57,549 nucleotides of DNA from Deltaproteobacteria bacterium. GTDB lineage: Bacteria > UBA10199 > GCA-002796325 > JACPFF01. The translations under genes and the position numbers were made by a program. The DNA lies in the NCBI GenBank assembly GCA_016183065.1, contig JACPFF010000017.1, forward strand, positions 1 to 57,549, in the 5' to 3' direction. The notes beneath the pieces are model-generated. The model was not told the DNA's origin. It saw only the letters and a list, made by a program, of their open reading frames with translations, and did not search any database. Numbering within the stretch: the stretch's first letter is position 1; every line of letters starts with the position of its first letter. Of this stretch, positions 34,335-41,969 are shown one piece after another.

Positions 34335-35177
34335 CTAAATCTCCACTGTGCCGGAAAAGAGTTGCTGCGCCGGTCCGGCCAATGTGACTTCATTGGATGT
34401 GCGGTCCCATGTCACGTTGACCTTCCCGCCGGGCATGTTGACGCTCACCTCGCGATCGGTCAGGCCGTTGAGCACTGCGGCAATGACGGTGGCGCACGCA
34501 CCAGTGCCGCATCCGAAGGTCTCCCCGGTGCCGCGCTCCCAGACGCGCATGTCGATTTCCGTGTTGGACAACACCTCCGCAAACTCCACGTTGATGCGTC
34601 GCGGAAAGGCATGATACGTCTCGATCATCGGTCCGTATTTGATGACCGGGAACTCTTTTGGGCGCTCAATGAAAATGACGCAGTGGGGATTGCCGAGTCC
34701 GCAACAGGTGATGCGGAACTCGCGGCCCTCCATTTTGAGCGGCCGGTTGATGACACGCCCGTTGAGATTGATGCCAATTTCTTTCCCCTTTACCGCCGGT
34801 TCGCCCATATTGACAACATAGTGTTTGCCGCGCTGTTGCACTGTTCGCATGCCACCTTTGGTCTCAAAGGGAATGATTTTTTTGCGGGAGAGGTTGTTGT
34901 CGAAGATATATTTGGCAATGGCGCGAATCCCGTTGCCGCACATCTCGGCCTCACCCCCATCGGGATTGAAGAACTGGGCCTTGAACTCCGTGTCCTTTCG
35001 TCGTGACTTGGTCAGCAGCAGGAGCTGATCGCCGCCGATGCCAAAGGGACGGTTAAGCAAGGCCTTGGCGGTTTTCTGCGGGACCGCGAGTGTCCAGCCG
35101 AGGGCGTCGAGCAAGATGAAATCATTCCCCGTGGCATACATTTTGACAAACGGGCGTGGTTTCGTTTTTGAGGCCAT
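34335..35177 (-). CDS. dapF: Diaminopimelate epimerase
   Basis: DapF turns LL- into meso-diaminopimelate for peptidoglycan and lysine. The 280-residue protein has both active-site cysteines in GGEAEMCGNGIRA and FGCGTGACAT, plus GNDFILLD near the start and the GNPHC segment. It is first in the operon dapF-dapA-dapB-dapL-folK-tal-RNA ligase. The AT-rich DNA upstream (35200-35250) holds several TATATT/TATAGT candidates for a promoter; no lysine riboswitch fold is recognisable there. Confidence 0.95.
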   Translation of the reverse strand: MASKTKPRPFVKMYATGNDFILLDALGWTLAVPQKTAKALLNRPFGIGGDQLLLLTKSRRKDTEFKAQFFNPDGGEAEMCGNGIRAIAKYIFDNNLSRKKIIPFETKGGMRTVQQRGKHYVVNMGEPAVKGKEIGINLNGRVINRPLKMEGREFRITCCGLGNPHCVIFIERPKEFPVIKYGPMIETYHAFPRRINVEFAEVLSNTEIDMRVWERGTGETFGCGTGACATVIAAVLNGLTDREVSVNMPGGKVNVTWDRTSNEVTLAGPAQQLFSGTVEI

Positions 35178-35224
35178 ATGGAGGCTCCCGGCTGTGGATA
35201 AGATCTCGTAAGTTATTGAAAATA

Positions 35225-35443
35225 CTATATAAATATAACTGGCGAAAGATTGTAACAATGCACGACCGGTTTGTCAAAGAATTCTCGTGACAAGAAAACT
35301 CGGCGCGCCGTCTGTTCCGGCGGCTCCTCCAAGAGCAATAAGGTATGCAGCACATTTTCGCGATCCGCTTCCCTCAAGGCCTGCTCGAGTGTCAGCCCGT
35401 GGTGTTTGAGGAGCTTTTGAATCATGTGTCGATCGATCTGCAC
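35225..35443 (-). CDS. Small hypothetical protein
   Basis: A possible 72-residue protein from a GTG start, or 66 residues from ATG at 35425. The sequence (MIQKLLKHHGLTLEQALREA) is helical and acidic and looks protein-like up to about residue 58, then loses character. No ribosome site or convincing promoter precedes it, and it may be fortuitous. If real it would be read just before dapF. Confidence 0.3.
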   Translation of the reverse strand: MQIDRHMIQKLLKHHGLTLEQALREADRENVLHTLLLLEEPPEQTARRVFLSREFFDKPVVHCYNLSPVIFI

Positions 35444-35571
35444 GGTCTGAATGTGCTAAAATATAGCACAGCATACAACGGGAATCTTTTGCCGTCCCTA
35501 TGGACCTCCCCGTACGCATTGGCAATATTCCCGACTTTACTCGATGCCGACACTCCCAGTATGGGTTGGGG

Positions 35572-36501
35572 ATGATGAGATACCGATGGGTCTGTGGAGT
35601 GGTATTCATGGTGTGGAGTCTCACGACGTGGTCCGCCCATGCCGATCCACTCCCCCGTTTTCGCGTCACAGGCGATGGTGTCCTCCATGTGCAACGCGGG
35701 CGCGAAGTGGTGAGCGTTCACTATCGTCAGGGCGATGGGGCATATTCCCCGGAGGGAGCGACGCAGCTCGCGCGGTTATGGGGCGTGCGCGGTCATGATC
35801 CGATGCGTATAGAACCGCGGTTGCTCGAGGCGCTCGATCATCTCCAGGATCATTTTGCGAATCGGCCATTCGTCATTGTCTCGGGCTATCGCAGTCGGGA
35901 GCAGAATGCTGGGCTGCGGCGCCGACGCCTGCTGGCTGCACAGTCGAGCATGCACATCGAAGGGGGCGCGGTCGATCTCTTTTTTCCCGGGCTGGCGTCG
36001 GCAACCGTGGCCGAATACGCGCGGTCGCTCGAGTGTTGCGGGGTGGGCTATTATCACGGGAAGACGATTCACATCGATACCGGACCCGTCCGCTTCTGGG
36101 ATGAAAAGACCTCTGGCACCGAAGACCAGACGCCGCAGCGCAATGCCAAGATCATTGCGCGAACGGTGTATGATCGATACCCGCGCGATGAACCGGTGGT
36201 GATTCGTCTCATGCGGATTACCGAGTTCCCGGTGGTCGTTGCGACGGAGTGGACGCTGGAATGTGGGCGTGACAAGACATGGGATCGCGTCGGTCGGGTG
36301 CGGATCGGCTACCGGAATGTCTCCGGAAGGTGCGCCGTGCTGTCAGATCCGACGGTGGCGCGTGAGGGGATGTGGCTTCAAGCGTCTACCGACCGACACT
36401 GTCGTAACAAGGCGTATCGACTTGCCATTCCTTTTTGCCAGCGCACTGCCGAGACCATGCCGACCGAGATCGTGACCAATCATTTTGAAATCGGGAGTTG
36501 A
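35572..36501 (+). CDS. Secreted M15-like (DUF882/YcbK) peptidase
   Basis: A 309-residue exported protein. The signal peptide (MMRYRWVCGVVFMVWSL ... SAHA) is followed by a zinc D,D-carboxypeptidase-like domain at residues 65-190. That domain contains FVIVSGYRSREQNAG, SMHIEGGAVDLFF (zinc His and Asp) and KTIHIDTGPVRFW (third zinc His). This is the DUF882/YcbK branch of M15 enzymes, which act on peptidoglycan peptides. A C-terminal domain of about 110 residues with several cysteines is added and is unassigned. ATG 35575 is an equally good start. It is divergent from the dap operon. Confidence 0.82.
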   Translation: MMRYRWVCGVVFMVWSLTTWSAHADPLPRFRVTGDGVLHVQRGREVVSVHYRQGDGAYSPEGATQLARLWGVRGHDPMRIEPRLLEALDHLQDHFANRPFVIVSGYRSREQNAGLRRRRLLAAQSSMHIEGGAVDLFFPGLASATVAEYARSLECCGVGYYHGKTIHIDTGPVRFWDEKTSGTEDQTPQRNAKIIARTVYDRYPRDEPVVIRLMRITEFPVVVATEWTLECGRDKTWDRVGRVRIGYRNVSGRCAVLSDPTVAREGMWLQASTDRHCRNKAYRLAIPFCQRTAETMPTEIVTNHFEIGS

Positions 36502-36659
36502 CGTCTCCGGTGATCTCGGCCATACTCTCCTCCGCCTAGAGACGTCGATTGGCCAGGTAGGACGCATCCCCGACAAGCAAATGGATCACACAACCGCCTG
36601 ACGCATCGAAACCTTTCGTATCTCCACATGAACCGCATGAGTCCTGCAGGAGGCCAGCA

Positions 36660-37910
36660 ATGCATTTGAGTGAATTGAAGCGGAAAAAAATCGGCGATCT
36701 CGTCCAATTGGCCAGCGAGCTCAACATCGACAATGCGTCCGGATTACGCAAACAGGATCTGATCTTTGCCTTGTTGCAACATCAGGCCGACCAAAAAAAG
36801 TCGATCTACGGCGAAGGGGTGCTGGAAATCCTGCCGGACGGATTCGGCTTCCTGCGGTCACCCGACTACAGCTATCTCCCCGGTCCGGACGATATCTATG
36901 TCTCGCCGTCGCAGATTCGGCGGTTTGCCTTGCGTACGGGCGACACCATTGCCGGCGAAATCCGGCCACCGAAAGAGGGTGAACGCTATTTTGCCTTGTT
37001 GAAAGTGTCGACGATCAACTTTGAAACGCCGGAAAAAGCGAAGACGAAAATTTTGTTCGACAACCTGACGCCACTCTATCCGAACGAACGGTTCAAGATG
37101 GAGGTCGAGGATCCGAAGTCGTTTTCCACGCGGATCATCGATCTGCTGACACCGCTCGGCAAGGGACAGCGGGCGCTGATTGTGTCGCCGCCGCGCGCGG
37201 GCAAGACCGTGCTCTTGCAAAACATTGCCAACGCGCTCACCAAAAACCATCCGCAAGTGAAGTTGATTGTGTTGCTCATCGACGAGCGTCCGGAAGAGGT
37301 CACGGACATGCAGCGCTCGGTCGAGGGCGAGGTCGTCAGCTCGACGTTCGACGAACAGGCCTCGCGCCACGTGCAGGTCGCGGAAATGGTCCTCGAAAAG
37401 GCGAAGCGATTGGTCGAGCATCAGAACGATGTCGTCATTCTTCTCGACAGCATCACGCGGCTCGCGCGTGCGTACAACGCGGTCGTGCCGCCGTCGGGCA
37501 AGATCCTCTCCGGCGGTGTCGATGCCAACGCACTCCATAAACCGAAGCGTTTCTTTGGGGCGGCACGCAATATCGAAGAGGGCGGGAGTCTCACGATCAT
37601 CGGGACGGCGCTGGTCGATACCGGGAGTCGCATGGATGAAGTCATCTTCGAGGAATTCAAGGGGACCGGCAACATGGAGATCCACCTTGATCGGAAACTG
37701 ATGGAAAAGCGGATCTTCCCCTGCATGGACATCAACAAATCCGGCACGCGGAAGGAGGAGCTGCTTCTGGAAGACAACATCCTCAAGCGCGTCTGGCTCT
37801 TGCGCAAGCTCTTACAGCCACTCAACCAGATCGACTCCATGGAGTTCCTCCTCAACAAAATGGAACCGTGCAAGACGAATCAGGACTTTCTCGATAGCAT
37901 GAACAAATAG
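36660..37910 (+). CDS. rho: Transcription termination factor Rho
   Basis: Rho is the hexameric RNA helicase that ends transcription at untranslated RNA. The 416-residue chain is full length. It has an N-terminal helical region ([20 protein letters not shown]), RNA-binding cold-shock-like domain ([23 protein letters not shown]), P-loop [21 protein letters not shown]-loop/R-loop segments ([33 protein letters not shown]) and the terminal [14 protein letters not shown] strong GGAGG site precedes the ATG at 36660. Confidence 0.97.
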   Translation: MHLSELKRKKIGDLVQLASELNIDNASGLRKQDLIFALLQHQADQKKSIYGEGVLEILPDGFGFLRSPDYSYLPGPDDIYVSPSQIRRFALRTGDTIAGEIRPPKEGERYFALLKVSTINFETPEKAKTKILFDNLTPLYPNERFKMEVEDPKSFSTRIIDLLTPLGKGQRALIVSPPRAGKTVLLQNIANALTKNHPQVKLIVLLIDERPEEVTDMQRSVEGEVVSSTFDEQASRHVQVAEMVLEKAKRLVEHQNDVVILLDSITRLARAYNAVVPPSGKILSGGVDANALHKPKRFFGAARNIEEGGSLTIIGTALVDTGSRMDEVIFEEFKGTGNMEIHLDRKLMEKRIFPCMDINKSGTRKEELLLEDNILKRVWLLRKLLQPLNQIDSMEFLLNKMEPCKTNQDFLDSMNK

Positions 37911-37918
37911 CCCTGCGG

Positions 37919-38002
37919 CTATTACAGGGGCTCACGTACCCTGCAGCGAAGCCTCCGGGGACTTTCTCGTCCACCCCGCTGCGCTGGGTCGTGGGGCCCC
38001 AC
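37919..38002. repeat. Hairpin-rich interspersed repeat, copy D
   Basis: An 84-bp short copy lies 9 bp after the rho stop. It opens CTATTACAGGGGCTCACGTA, has the ACCCCGC/GCTGGGT stem with a TGC loop (one mismatch) and ends in the palindrome GTGGGGCCCCAC. It keeps the left-end and right-end words but lacks the first AAA-loop stem. It might help to end rho transcription, though no T-run follows. Confidence 0.75.
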
Positions 38003-38049
38003 TCTCCGCCGGAGGAGATCGAATGCGAAATTTGTTGATGCGGGATCTT

Positions 38050-38231
38050 AGGGTCTGACCGGAAATACCTATTCATTTTGGCATCTCATCTTGGGACCAT
38101 CTTTGCCCGATCTTCACTCGCAAAATCCTCAACATAGCCTGGCTATGCCTCCGGTTTTGCTCCCTCAGATCGGCCACATCTGGCCCCAAGCTGAGCGCCA
38201 AAACAGAACAGGTATTTCCGGTCAGACCCTT
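38050..38231. mobile_element. MITE-like long palindrome
   Basis: A non-coding element of about 182 bp with terminal inverted repeats AGGGTCTGACCGGAAATACC (one side then TATTC, the other TGTTC). The interior folds back along its length. The core hairpin has arms AAAATCCTCAACATAGCC and GGCTATGCCTCCGGTTTT, the same design as the core of the element at 21903-22080. The right end supplies the TAA stop of the phosphodiester glycosidase gene. Confidence 0.75.
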
Positions 38232-39009
38232 ACTTTGGCACGACAATGACCGCATCGGTGACGGTGCTCAAGTTTGGCACATGCACACGGAACCTGCCGA
38301 TGCGGGCGTAGAGTTGCGTGGAGCGGCCACCGTCAAGATTGAGGGCATCGCGACAGGCAAAACCGCCCTCGGCCGTCGCACGGCGGAGGAGGTCCGCCAG
38401 GGTGCTGGTCGACATGGGGGCGTTTTCGGTGGCGGCAACAACGATGCGATGTTCAGGGGTAATGCAGAGTGCGGAGCGTTCGGCCATGCCCTCTTTGAGG
38501 GGGGGCACCCGTCCGTCGACAATGAGGCGCGGGCCGGACTGGACAGCCATGCGCGTTTGCGACGAGGGCCGATAGGCCCATGGTGGGGCAATGTGTGGCG
38601 TGGTCCCTTCAAGCGAAAAGATCCCCCACCAACTGGTCGATTTGAGGGGCGTGCGTCTCTTCCCGTTTTGAATGCGCAGGCCGAGTGGCTGGAGTTCCGG
38701 GCTGAAAAACCCGCCGTTGATGGCAACGCGTGCCTTGGTTCGCTCGGCGAGTTCTCTGACCGATGCGCTCTGTTGGCCAAAGTCGCTGGCAAAGGCCACG
38801 TCGAGGCGATAGTGTTGGGGATCCACGCGGAAGGCGTGCAGAAAGCTCCCCATGTTATCGCTGCCGAACGAGACCATGGCATATTCGAGACCGGGCGCCA
38901 GGGTCCGCCACGTCGTGGCCTTGGCGTGGGCCGTACATGGTGCACAGATCACCATGCAACACAACGCGAGGAGGCGGGAATATGGTGCGTTAACTTTTCC
39001 TGAGTACAT
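38230..39009 (-). CDS. Secreted phosphodiester glycosidase (NAGPA) family protein
   Basis: A 259-residue exported protein. An N-terminal signal peptide (LLALCCMVICAPCTAHA) leads to a NAGPA-like domain. It contains VAINGGFFSPELQPLGL, a central RPSSQTRMAVQSGPRLIVDG and the signature DALNLDGGRSTQLY. In the family this fold cleaves GlcNAc-phosphodiesters; bacterial members act on envelope glycans and their substrates are mostly unknown. The stop codon is contributed by the adjoining MITE end, so the original C-terminus may have been slightly altered. Confidence 0.8.
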   Translation of the reverse strand: MYSGKVNAPYSRLLALCCMVICAPCTAHAKATTWRTLAPGLEYAMVSFGSDNMGSFLHAFRVDPQHYRLDVAFASDFGQQSASVRELAERTKARVAINGGFFSPELQPLGLRIQNGKRRTPLKSTSWWGIFSLEGTTPHIAPPWAYRPSSQTRMAVQSGPRLIVDGRVPPLKEGMAERSALCITPEHRIVVAATENAPMSTSTLADLLRRATAEGGFACRDALNLDGGRSTQLYARIGRFRVHVPNLSTVTDAVIVVPK

Positions 39010-39027
39010 GCGTTTTACTGTACCATA

Positions 39028-39080
39028 AGTATTTCTAACGTTTCATGAGCACATGTGTACTCATGAAACGTTGAAATACT
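39028..39080. repeat. Long inverted repeat between adaptor and glycosidase genes
   Basis: AACGTTTCATGAG (39037-39049) and CTCATGAAACGTT (39060-39072) pair perfectly around a 10-nt loop. The stem extends by AGTATTTC/GAAATACT with one bulged base. It is located 18 bp before the glycosidase start and 35 bp after the adaptor stop, both leftward genes. It could end adaptor transcription or regulate the glycosidase. No T-run follows on either strand, so a simple intrinsic terminator is not supported. Confidence 0.6.
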
Positions 39081-39115
39081 ATATTGTCGGACATTTCGTC
39101 TGCGCATCACCATCG

Positions 39116-40180
39116 CTATCGCCGCATATCGACAATGGCACCGTCGGCCAGGTCCTCTTGACCCTTCACCGCCACCCACGCGTTGGCCGTGACTCCGCCC
39201 GTCAAGACCGCTTCCTGTTTGGTGATCGACTTGACAACGACGCGCCGCAATCGGGCAATCCCCTCCTCGATGACGAAGAGATGGGGTTGATTTCGCTGCA
39301 TGACGATGGCCGAGGCCGGGATCACATAGACGTCGTGCTCCTTTGTGGAATTGAATTCCGCAAAGCCGCGCATGCCGAGTTTGAGCGTCCGCTCCGGATT
39401 GGGGATGATCGCCCAGACGGCAAACGTGCGGTCCGGCAGATGGAGTTCCGGACCGACAAAGCGGACGCTCGCATCAAAGGTCTCCCCGCCGAGTTCGTCG
39501 ATGCGCACCTTCACTGTATCGCCAATCGCAATGCCGCCGGCCTCATCGGCATCGAGGTGAAAGGTCGCGAGAATGGGGTCGACATTGACCAATTCGAGGA
39601 TCGGTTTCTCGGCCCCCACGGTCTCATTGGGCGCCACATGCCGCTTGATGACCATCCCATTCAGCGGACTGGGGACGGTGGTCTGACTGAGGGCGTGTTC
39701 GATCGCCGCGATATCGGCATCAACCCGTGCGAGTTCCGCTTCATCGAGTGCCACCTCTTTTTCGATGCCGGTCGATTGAATGTCCGACATTTTCCCCGCC
39801 TCACGCAGTTCACTGCGATGTTCGAGCAGGTACTGGTTTTTTTCCGTCCGTGCCTGGACCTCGCGACGCGCAGTGCGTTCTTGGTGCAATTGCGTGCGGA
39901 GCTCGCTCTCGTCGAGATGGAGCAGGGGATCGCCTTTTAGGACTTCATCGCCCACATCGGCCGCAAATTTCTCCACGCGGACATCCTGGGGAAAATTGAT
40001 GGTGGCCGTGTCGCTGGCATTCAGCGTTGCCGTGACGGTCATGGTGGGTGCGGTCTTGCGCGTTTCCACCTGGGCCACGGTCACGGCCTGTCCGAGCCCG
40101 CCGCGCGAAAAAAAATTCCGGCATCCGCTGGCGGTGGATGCGAGGACGATCAAACCGATGATCAGAGAAAAATGCCCCAC
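39116..40180 (-). CDS. Periplasmic adaptor (HlyD/RND membrane fusion family) lipoprotein
   Basis: A 354-residue membrane-fusion protein that would bridge an inner-membrane pump to an outer-membrane channel. The GTG start at 40180 gives a 20-residue lipoprotein signal (GHFSLIIGLIVLASTASGC). It is backed by a near-consensus promoter 7 nt upstream. Then follow the lipoyl half-motif, an alpha-hairpin (residues 85-145, RTARREVQARTEKNQYLLEH), the second lipoyl half (TTVPSPLNGMVIKRHVAPNETV) and beta-barrel and proximal domains. No pump gene is adjacent on this strand; the divergent ABC operon is a possible partner. Longer upstream frames run antisense to that operon and are not credible. Confidence 0.85.
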   Translation of the reverse strand: MGHFSLIIGLIVLASTASGCRNFFSRGGLGQAVTVAQVETRKTAPTMTVTATLNASDTATINFPQDVRVEKFAADVGDEVLKGDPLLHLDESELRTQLHQERTARREVQARTEKNQYLLEHRSELREAGKMSDIQSTGIEKEVALDEAELARVDADIAAIEHALSQTTVPSPLNGMVIKRHVAPNETVGAEKPILELVNVDPILATFHLDADEAGGIAIGDTVKVRIDELGGETFDASVRFVGPELHLPDRTFAVWAIIPNPERTLKLGMRGFAEFNSTKEHDVYVIPASAIVMQRNQPHLFVIEEGIARLRRVVVKSITKQEAVLTGGVTANAWVAVKGQEDLADGAIVDMRR

Positions 40181-40187
40181 GGCGCGA

Positions 40188-40216
40188 ATTGTAGAGAGCG
40201 CCGCAGAAAATATCAA
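40188..40216 (-). promoter_or_regulatory. Promoter of the adaptor gene, leaderless layout
   Basis: On the minus strand TTGATA (40211-40216), a 17-nt spacer and TACAAT (40188-40193) end 7 nt before the GTG at 40180. The two boxes are close to consensus and decide the start codon. It is back to back with the promoter at 40242-40270. Confidence 0.65.
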
Positions 40217-40241
40217 CCAGAGACTGGATGGTGAGTAGGGC

Positions 40242-40270
40242 TTGACACTCACCGAAGTTTTGATCAGAAT
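40242..40270 (+). promoter_or_regulatory. Promoter of the ABC/Gld-like operon, leaderless layout
   Basis: Consensus TTGACA (40242-40247), 17 nt and CAGAAT (40265-40270) end 8 nt before the ATG at 40279. No Shine-Dalgarno sequence is present. Confidence 0.6.
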
Positions 40271-40278
40271 CCGCCGCC

Positions 40279-41202
40279 ATGATTGAGGTCTCGGAAGTGT
40301 CCAAACGGTTTGGTCCGGTCTCTGCCGTTGATCAGGTCTCCATGATGGTCGCGCGCGGTGAGATCGTGGGCCTGTTGGGCCCGAACGGTGCGGGGAAGAC
40401 GACGACCATGCGGATGATGACCGGTTTTCTCCAGGCCGATGCCGGGAGATTGCGCATTGACGAGATCGATGTCGCCAGCGAGCCGCTGCGAGCCCGCAGT
40501 CGGATTGGATATCTGCCGGAGAATGCGCCGCTCTACCATGACATGGAGGTGACCGACTTTCTCCGCTACGTGGCGCGTCTGCGCAAACTCCCGCGCGGCG
40601 AGCATCTCCCCCGCTTGCGCGACATGGTGGAGCGTTGCAGTCTCGGAGAGGTCGTTGGGCGCCCCATCGGGCAACTGTCGAAAGGGTATCGTCAGCGGGT
40701 CGGTCTGGCAGCGGCCATGTTGCATCGGCCACCGGTGCTGATTCTGGATGAACCGACGAGCGGCCTCGACCCGAACCAGATCCAGGAGATCCGGCAGTTG
40801 ATCCGTGAAATCGGCCGGGAATGCACCGTGGTTTTGTCGACCCATATCCTGCAGGAGGTCGAGGCCGTCTGTCAGCGGGCCGTAATCATCAATCGGGGGA
40901 AAGTCGTGGGCGAGGGGACCATTGGGGAGCTGATGGCCCGTGGGCGTGGTCGCGTTCGTTACCACCTCCATCTCCAGGCCACCGAACCTGCGGTGCGCGA
41001 GCATGCCAGGGCCTTGCACGGCGCACAACTCATCGACTGCCGGTCCACCAATGGGGAGTGGCATGAAGTGGTTTTCGAAGCAACCAATGGCATGGCCGGT
41101 ACGGATTTTTTTGACTGGACTGTGGCGCACGGCTGGAAGCTGCAGGAGTTACGCCGCGAGGCGGCGAGTTTGGAAGAGGTCTTCCGTCAATTAACCGCAT
41201 AG
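40279..41202 (+). CDS. ABC transporter ATPase, GldA/CcmA-like
   Basis: The 307-residue nucleotide-binding subunit has Walker A GPNGAGKTTTMRMM, a Q-loop region with YLPENAPLYHDMEVTDFL, signature QLSKGYRQRVGLAAAML, Walker B LILDEPTSGLDPNQ and the switch histidine in VVLSTHILQEVEAV. The YLPENAPLYxDM segment and the C-terminal extension resemble GldA of the Flavobacterium gliding ABC complex. It drives the permease encoded next; these operons are widespread and do not by themselves prove gliding. Confidence 0.92.
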   Translation: MIEVSEVSKRFGPVSAVDQVSMMVARGEIVGLLGPNGAGKTTTMRMMTGFLQADAGRLRIDEIDVASEPLRARSRIGYLPENAPLYHDMEVTDFLRYVARLRKLPRGEHLPRLRDMVERCSLGEVVGRPIGQLSKGYRQRVGLAAAMLHRPPVLILDEPTSGLDPNQIQEIRQLIREIGRECTVVLSTHILQEVEAVCQRAVIINRGKVVGEGTIGELMARGRGRVRYHLHLQATEPAVREHARALHGAQLIDCRSTNGEWHEVVFEATNGMAGTDFFDWTVAHGWKLQELRREAASLEEVFRQLTA

Positions 41203-41258
41203 TACTACAGGTGGAGAGAGACTAGAGACCACTGTAGTTATAGGAGCATTGCAGATCC

Positions 41259-41969
41259 ATGCAGACCATCGTGGCAGTCGCACAACGGGAGTTTTTGGCC
41301 TACTTTCGATCCCCCATCGCCTACATTTTTGTGACGACCTTCCTCGTTTTGACCTATTTTCTCTTCTTTCGGGGATTTTTTCTCATGGGTGAGGCTGATT
41401 TGCGGCCTTTTTTCAGTCTGATGCCCTGGATTTTCCTTTTTTATATTCCGGCCGTGGCCATGGGGAAGTGGGCCGAAGAACGTCGACAGGGGACGTTGGA
41501 ATTGCTCCTGACCCTCCCGGTGGCGGACCGCGACGTGGTCTTGGGGAAATTTTTTGCCGGACTGGGACTCATCGCCACGGCAATCATGGGGACGTTGCCG
41601 CTTGCCGTGACGGTCAGCCTCCTGGGGAATCTCGATTGGGGCCCCGTCATTGGCGGCTATTTGGGCCTTCTCTTTTTGGGCGGGGCCTATTTGTCGGTCG
41701 GCTTGGTCGTGTCGAGTGGTACACAGAATCAGATCATTGCCTTTATTGTCAGCGTTATCGCCGCCTTTGTCCTGTTGATCATCGGCGAACCGATTGTCAC
41801 AGTGGCCGTTCCGAAGGTCTTGGTGACAGCGATCCAATATTTCGGCCTGACCTATCATTTTGAATCGATTCGGCGGGGCGTGATCGACTCGAGCGATCTC
41901 CTCTATTACCTCTCGGTGATCGGATTCTTTTTGTGGGTCAATTGCCGGATTGTGCGGGAGCGGCGATGA
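41259..41969 (+). CDS. ABC-2 permease, GldF-like
   Basis: The 236-residue inner-membrane permease has about six hydrophobic segments and the ABC-2 features VAQREFLAYFRSPIAYIF near the start, then KWAEERRQGTLELLLTLPV in the cytoplasmic coupling region. It pairs with the preceding ATPase. Its stop overlaps the next start by 4 nt. Confidence 0.9.
   Translation: MQTIVAVAQREFLAYFRSPIAYIFVTTFLVLTYFLFFRGFFLMGEADLRPFFSLMPWIFLFYIPAVAMGKWAEERRQGTLELLLTLPVADRDVVLGKFFAGLGLIATAIMGTLPLAVTVSLLGNLDWGPVIGGYLGLLFLGGAYLSVGLVVSSGTQNQIIAFIVSVIAAFVLLIIGEPIVTVAVPKVLVTAIQYFGLTYHFESIRRGVIDSSDLLYYLSVIGFFLWVNCRIVRERR

Noticed and set aside
35178-35260. Lysine riboswitch before dapF
   Set aside because: The region is short, AT-rich and lacks the L-box conserved helices.
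40181-40732. An upstream extension of the adaptor protein across the divergent ABC gene
   Set aside because: The extra residues are Arg/Ser/Pro-rich antisense translation; the promoter and signal peptide place the start at 40180.
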